Shown one piece after another: positions 61,501 to 64,000 of a stretch of 64,000 nt of DNA. Within the stretch, counting starts at the first letter, position 1, and each line of letters starts with the position of its first letter. The notes under the pieces are model-generated. The model did not search any database, was not told the origin of the DNA, and saw only the letters and a list, made by a program, of their open reading frames with translations. The stretch covers positions 62,001 through 126,000 of the forward strand of contig NTMA01000106.1 of assembly GCA_002917075.1 (NCBI GenBank), given 5' to 3'. A program made the translations under genes and the position numbers. Origin of the DNA: Hawksworthiomyces lignivorus (taxonomy: Eukaryota > Ascomycota > Sordariomycetes > Ophiostomatales > Ophiostomataceae).

Positions 61501-62715
61501 CCTAATGCGCCTCCTATTGCTTGGTCGTTGACGGGAACAACTAATTCTGCAATGCCAAGTTTGACACTGCTTTTTCAGAGCCAACCGAATGCCGCCGGTC
61601 TTCCTTCTTCTAGCCAGCAGATGCAGCCGCCATCCGCGCGACCAAATCGGCAGCTAAAGCAACAAAAGCAGCAAGTTCAGCAGCAGCAGCAGCAACAACA
61701 ACAAGCTCAACAGCAGAAGCAGAAGCAACAGCAGCCACCACAGTCGTATCAGCAGCAAGCACAAGCACCAGCACAACCACGTCAATCACCCCAGCCAACT
61801 TCTGCTGCCACTCCACCTGGAAATATGATCTACGACCCTATTCGACAAAGCCTCCCAGAAGTCCCGTCGATGTTTCCTCCGGCTTATCCACAACCAAATG
61901 TGTCTGCTGTTCGCTATTCGGCCCACACTTCGTCGCAACAAGTGCCTCCACACCAGAATCAGCGATATCAACAGCAGCAAGAGCACCAGAACCCGACGTC
62001 TTCTTTTTCGGGCACATCGCCAACAATGCAGGGCCAAAATCGGCAGCTGTATGAATACGAGCAGATGCGGCCTGATGAGATGGATACAACCAGTCCAGGA
62101 TCCGAGGGGCGATCTGGCTTCTATTCTAACAGCATGGCATATCATGGTGCGCATCACCAGCACCCACAGCAGCAACTCCATCATGACCAGCGACACCAAG
62201 GTCACGAGCAGCAGCTCCACGCTACTTATATGCAGCACCGTAACGAAATGCAACAACCACAGCTGCAGGCACAGTCCCAGCAACAGTCCCAGCAACCTCT
62301 GCCTGCACCCGTTCAATCTTATAACACGCCTTCTTCTCACCACTCATCATCGTTTGAGCCGGCTGTTATACCAGGAACGTCACCGTCGAGTACCGGTCTT
62401 GCCGAATTTGGCCAAAACGGCAGCGGGGCTGTTGGCAACAATCCTCATACAGCCAATATGGGCCAAGTTAGTGACAACAATAGCGGACTATATCAATCTG
62501 GCTTCAGCCAGAGCGGGTTTGATAGTAGTTCTTACGCTTACCTTGAAAACGGCCCTATCACGGACTTCATCACTTTCGACAGCCAGGAGATTGATATTAG
62601 TTCTATGTCTATCCCTGTTGACATGATGCCACATATGATGCCACAATGGCTTGAATACTTACCAAGCCAGGTAGTAAATCTCTTCGACGATAGCATGAGT
62701 GGTGGCAATCAGTGA
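58584..62715 (+). CDS. large Zn2Cys6 transcription factor with Gln-rich tail
   Basis: Exon 1 is 58584-58684 (MTTLVQSPLPAPKQIRFVNN) and exon 2 is 58869-62715, 1,315 residues. The 184-nt intron (GTGAGT to CACAG) splits the zinc cluster just before its first Cys. RRRINAACLTCRKRKTRC continues with AGERPTCSTCAKNGHAC, spacing CX2CX6CX6CX2CX6C, preceded by a basic nuclear-localisation-like run. An acidic Asp run lies at about residues 165-185, followed by Gln-rich tracts. The fungal-specific regulatory domain begins near YFRYFGPTAIVPGYKQMV and includes HPLIMNLIKTFFVHLGCNYP, DAMCALAARFSDLP, LWMYLGIAIRMAVDLGLQK and FWAVFFLDRVISSGTGRP. The last 350 residues are Gln/Pro/Ser-rich, probably activating. 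The target pathway cannot be read from sequence. The start is the only ATG that keeps the cluster in frame. Confidence 0.9.
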
Positions 62716-63764
62716 CTGCGGACCGTTATGCTATCTACAAAGCCTCATCACTTTCTTTCATACCTCCTTCTATTTGTTTCTGTTTCATTCTCTTCATTTT
62801 TTGTTTACTCATATTTTTTTCTAATCTTTCTCGCTCTCTCCGGTTTACTATTTCTTGTCTCTGTTACGATGAATGACGGTTCTTACTACGAAGCGGGAAA
62901 AGTCAAAGATACCTCTTGCATTTGGGAACGGTTATTTAACATGTATTTCTTTTTTTTATTTTTATCAAATGGCATTCGCTTATGATTTTGTCTCTGTGAC
63001 AACACAAGCCCTAGCTCTTGAAATCCGGCATGGAGGAAAATACTCTTTCGACTTTTTGCATCGTTCGTTGGGTGTTTTATTATTCAATTTGATTGGGCAG
63101 CTCCATCTCGGAGGCACTCTGGTATAATTATCGGTTTTGAGATTCTATTGGAAATTTGGTTCAGGATATGGATATGCTATTGATTGAGTGGAATGTGACC
63201 CGGCCACAAACAGTACTCTTAGCTGCCATGGAGCAAATTGGTTAACCGCTTGTATGAATTGGAGTTTATGGCAGAGAACTTTGTTATACACTTTTGGTTT
63301 ACTCGTTCATTTATTCAGCATCCTTTTCGTGCTTTGCCATTCAATCGTCTAAATTTTGTGCTCGGTTTTATGTTTCATTACCGGCATAAGGCTCAAAAAT
63401 GCGGAGGCATTACATGAATGCGACATGTTGGCGCTGATCCACCACATCCGGCTTCGCCAGCTTGAGTACCACGGCCCAAACCGCCTGCTACGCCAGCTCA
63501 GCAACGTGCTGACAGTTATACGCGCGCAGCTGCTCACAGCATTCATCACGCAGCCTTAGTACTGCAACTGCCACTAGACCAAAAGATAGCATATCTGGCA
63601 GACCTCTGTTATAGCCTTTTGTTGTGTTGACCCCTGTAGCATCCGCTGCCCCATCTCTACCGGCAGCGTGCTGAACTTAACCACTATCGTTGCATGTCCC
63701 TGATTAGACATGCCGGCTCTATGAATTCTGTCCGGGACCTTCGACGTCTCTCCCCCTTCGCTTC
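62716..63764. other. convergent intergenic region
   Basis: AT-rich 3' flanks of the Zn2Cys6 factor (+) and HMG-CoA lyase (-). A more GC-rich, coding-like island lies at about 63410-63560 and is reported separately. Nothing else was seen. Confidence 0.45.
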
Positions 63765-64000
63765 TTATGCTGCAGCCGCCGGCGCTTCCCGTGTTCGTGC
63801 ACCCAGCACAGCCTTGCCCACGCTGCTGTCGTTGGCCTTGCCGAGCTTCTCGCCTGTGATCCAGGCGCCGATATCGGCCACGCCGTCCAGGTCCACGCCC
63901 GTGTCCATGCCGAGGCTCTCCAGGAAGTAGACCAGGTTCTCCGTGGCCACGTTACCGGTGGCGCCTGGACTGTAGGGGCAGCCGCCGAGCCCGCCAACAG
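63765..64000 (-). CDS. HMG-CoA lyase, C-terminal part (5' end beyond window)
   Basis: HMG-CoA lyase cleaves 3-hydroxy-3-methylglutaryl-CoA to acetoacetate and acetyl-CoA, the last step of mitochondrial leucine degradation. About 77 C-terminal residues are visible, read from the right edge of the window leftwards to TAA at 63765-63767. The signature loop GGLGGCPYSPGATGNVATE contains the catalytic Cys. It is followed by the conserved NLVYFLESLGMDTGVDLD helix, then AWITGEKLGKANDSSVGKA and an Ala-rich end. There is no peroxisomal SKL-type tripeptide. The upstream part of the TIM barrel, with the remaining metal ligands, lies outside the window. Confidence 0.93.
   Translation of the reverse strand, partial: VGGLGGCPYSPGATGNVATENLVYFLESLGMDTGVDLDGVADIGAWITGEKLGKANDSSVGKAVLGARTREAPAAAA

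Overview
The window reads as nuclear DNA of a filamentous ascomycete, most likely a sordariomycete. Genes are interrupted by short introns (44-120 nt, up to about 410 nt in the first gene) with GTRNGT donors and YAG acceptors. The families present are typical fungal ones: two Zn2Cys6 regulators, an AA11 chitin-active oxidase with an X278 module, a SPO22/ZIP4 meiosis protein and a NACHT-ankyrin NLR. Gene density is low, about a dozen loci in 64 kb, and spacers contain long homopolymers and pyrimidine-rich stretches.

Layout. 1-3014 (+): ERT1/AcuK-type gluconeogenesis activator, 5' end cut off by the window. 4088-7711 (+): SPO22/ZIP4-like meiotic gene with a local frame break. 8382-12877 (+): decayed NLR (alpha/beta-hydrolase, NACHT, ankyrin repeats) with three stops and three frameshifts. 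16973-18137 (+): plant/fungal atypical dual-specificity phosphatase with a C-terminal anchor. 18946-19570 (-): small two-exon membrane protein whose 3' side abuts a 40-nt C/G homopolymer. 20831-22050 (+): HLJ1/DNAJB12-type ER J-protein. 24129-27317 (+): MINDY deubiquitinase with a UIM and a CaaX end. 27872-29156 (-): AA11 LPMO with X278. 36328-39738 (+): PBP1/ataxin-2-like protein with LsmAD and PAM2 but no visible Sm domain. 41220-41809 (-): small secreted protein. 45872-47818 (-): single-pass protein with three Cys-rich modules. 58584-62715 (+): large Zn2Cys6 factor with Gln-rich tail. 63765-64000 (-): C-terminal end of HMG-CoA lyase.

There is no operon-like or biosynthetic cluster logic. 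The genes look like independent loci for carbon regulation, meiosis, ER quality control, ubiquitin editing, RNA granules, wall sensing, chitin oxidation and leucine catabolism. The most unusual items are the NLR relic, the PBP1 homologue without an Sm-type domain, a 9-mer (TACGGAGTA) recurring seven times in non-coding DNA, and the 40-nt C tract. Large spacers (12.9-17.0, 29.2-36.3 and 47.8-58.6 kb) hold no gene I can support. No tRNA, rRNA, CRISPR array or intact transposon was recognised.
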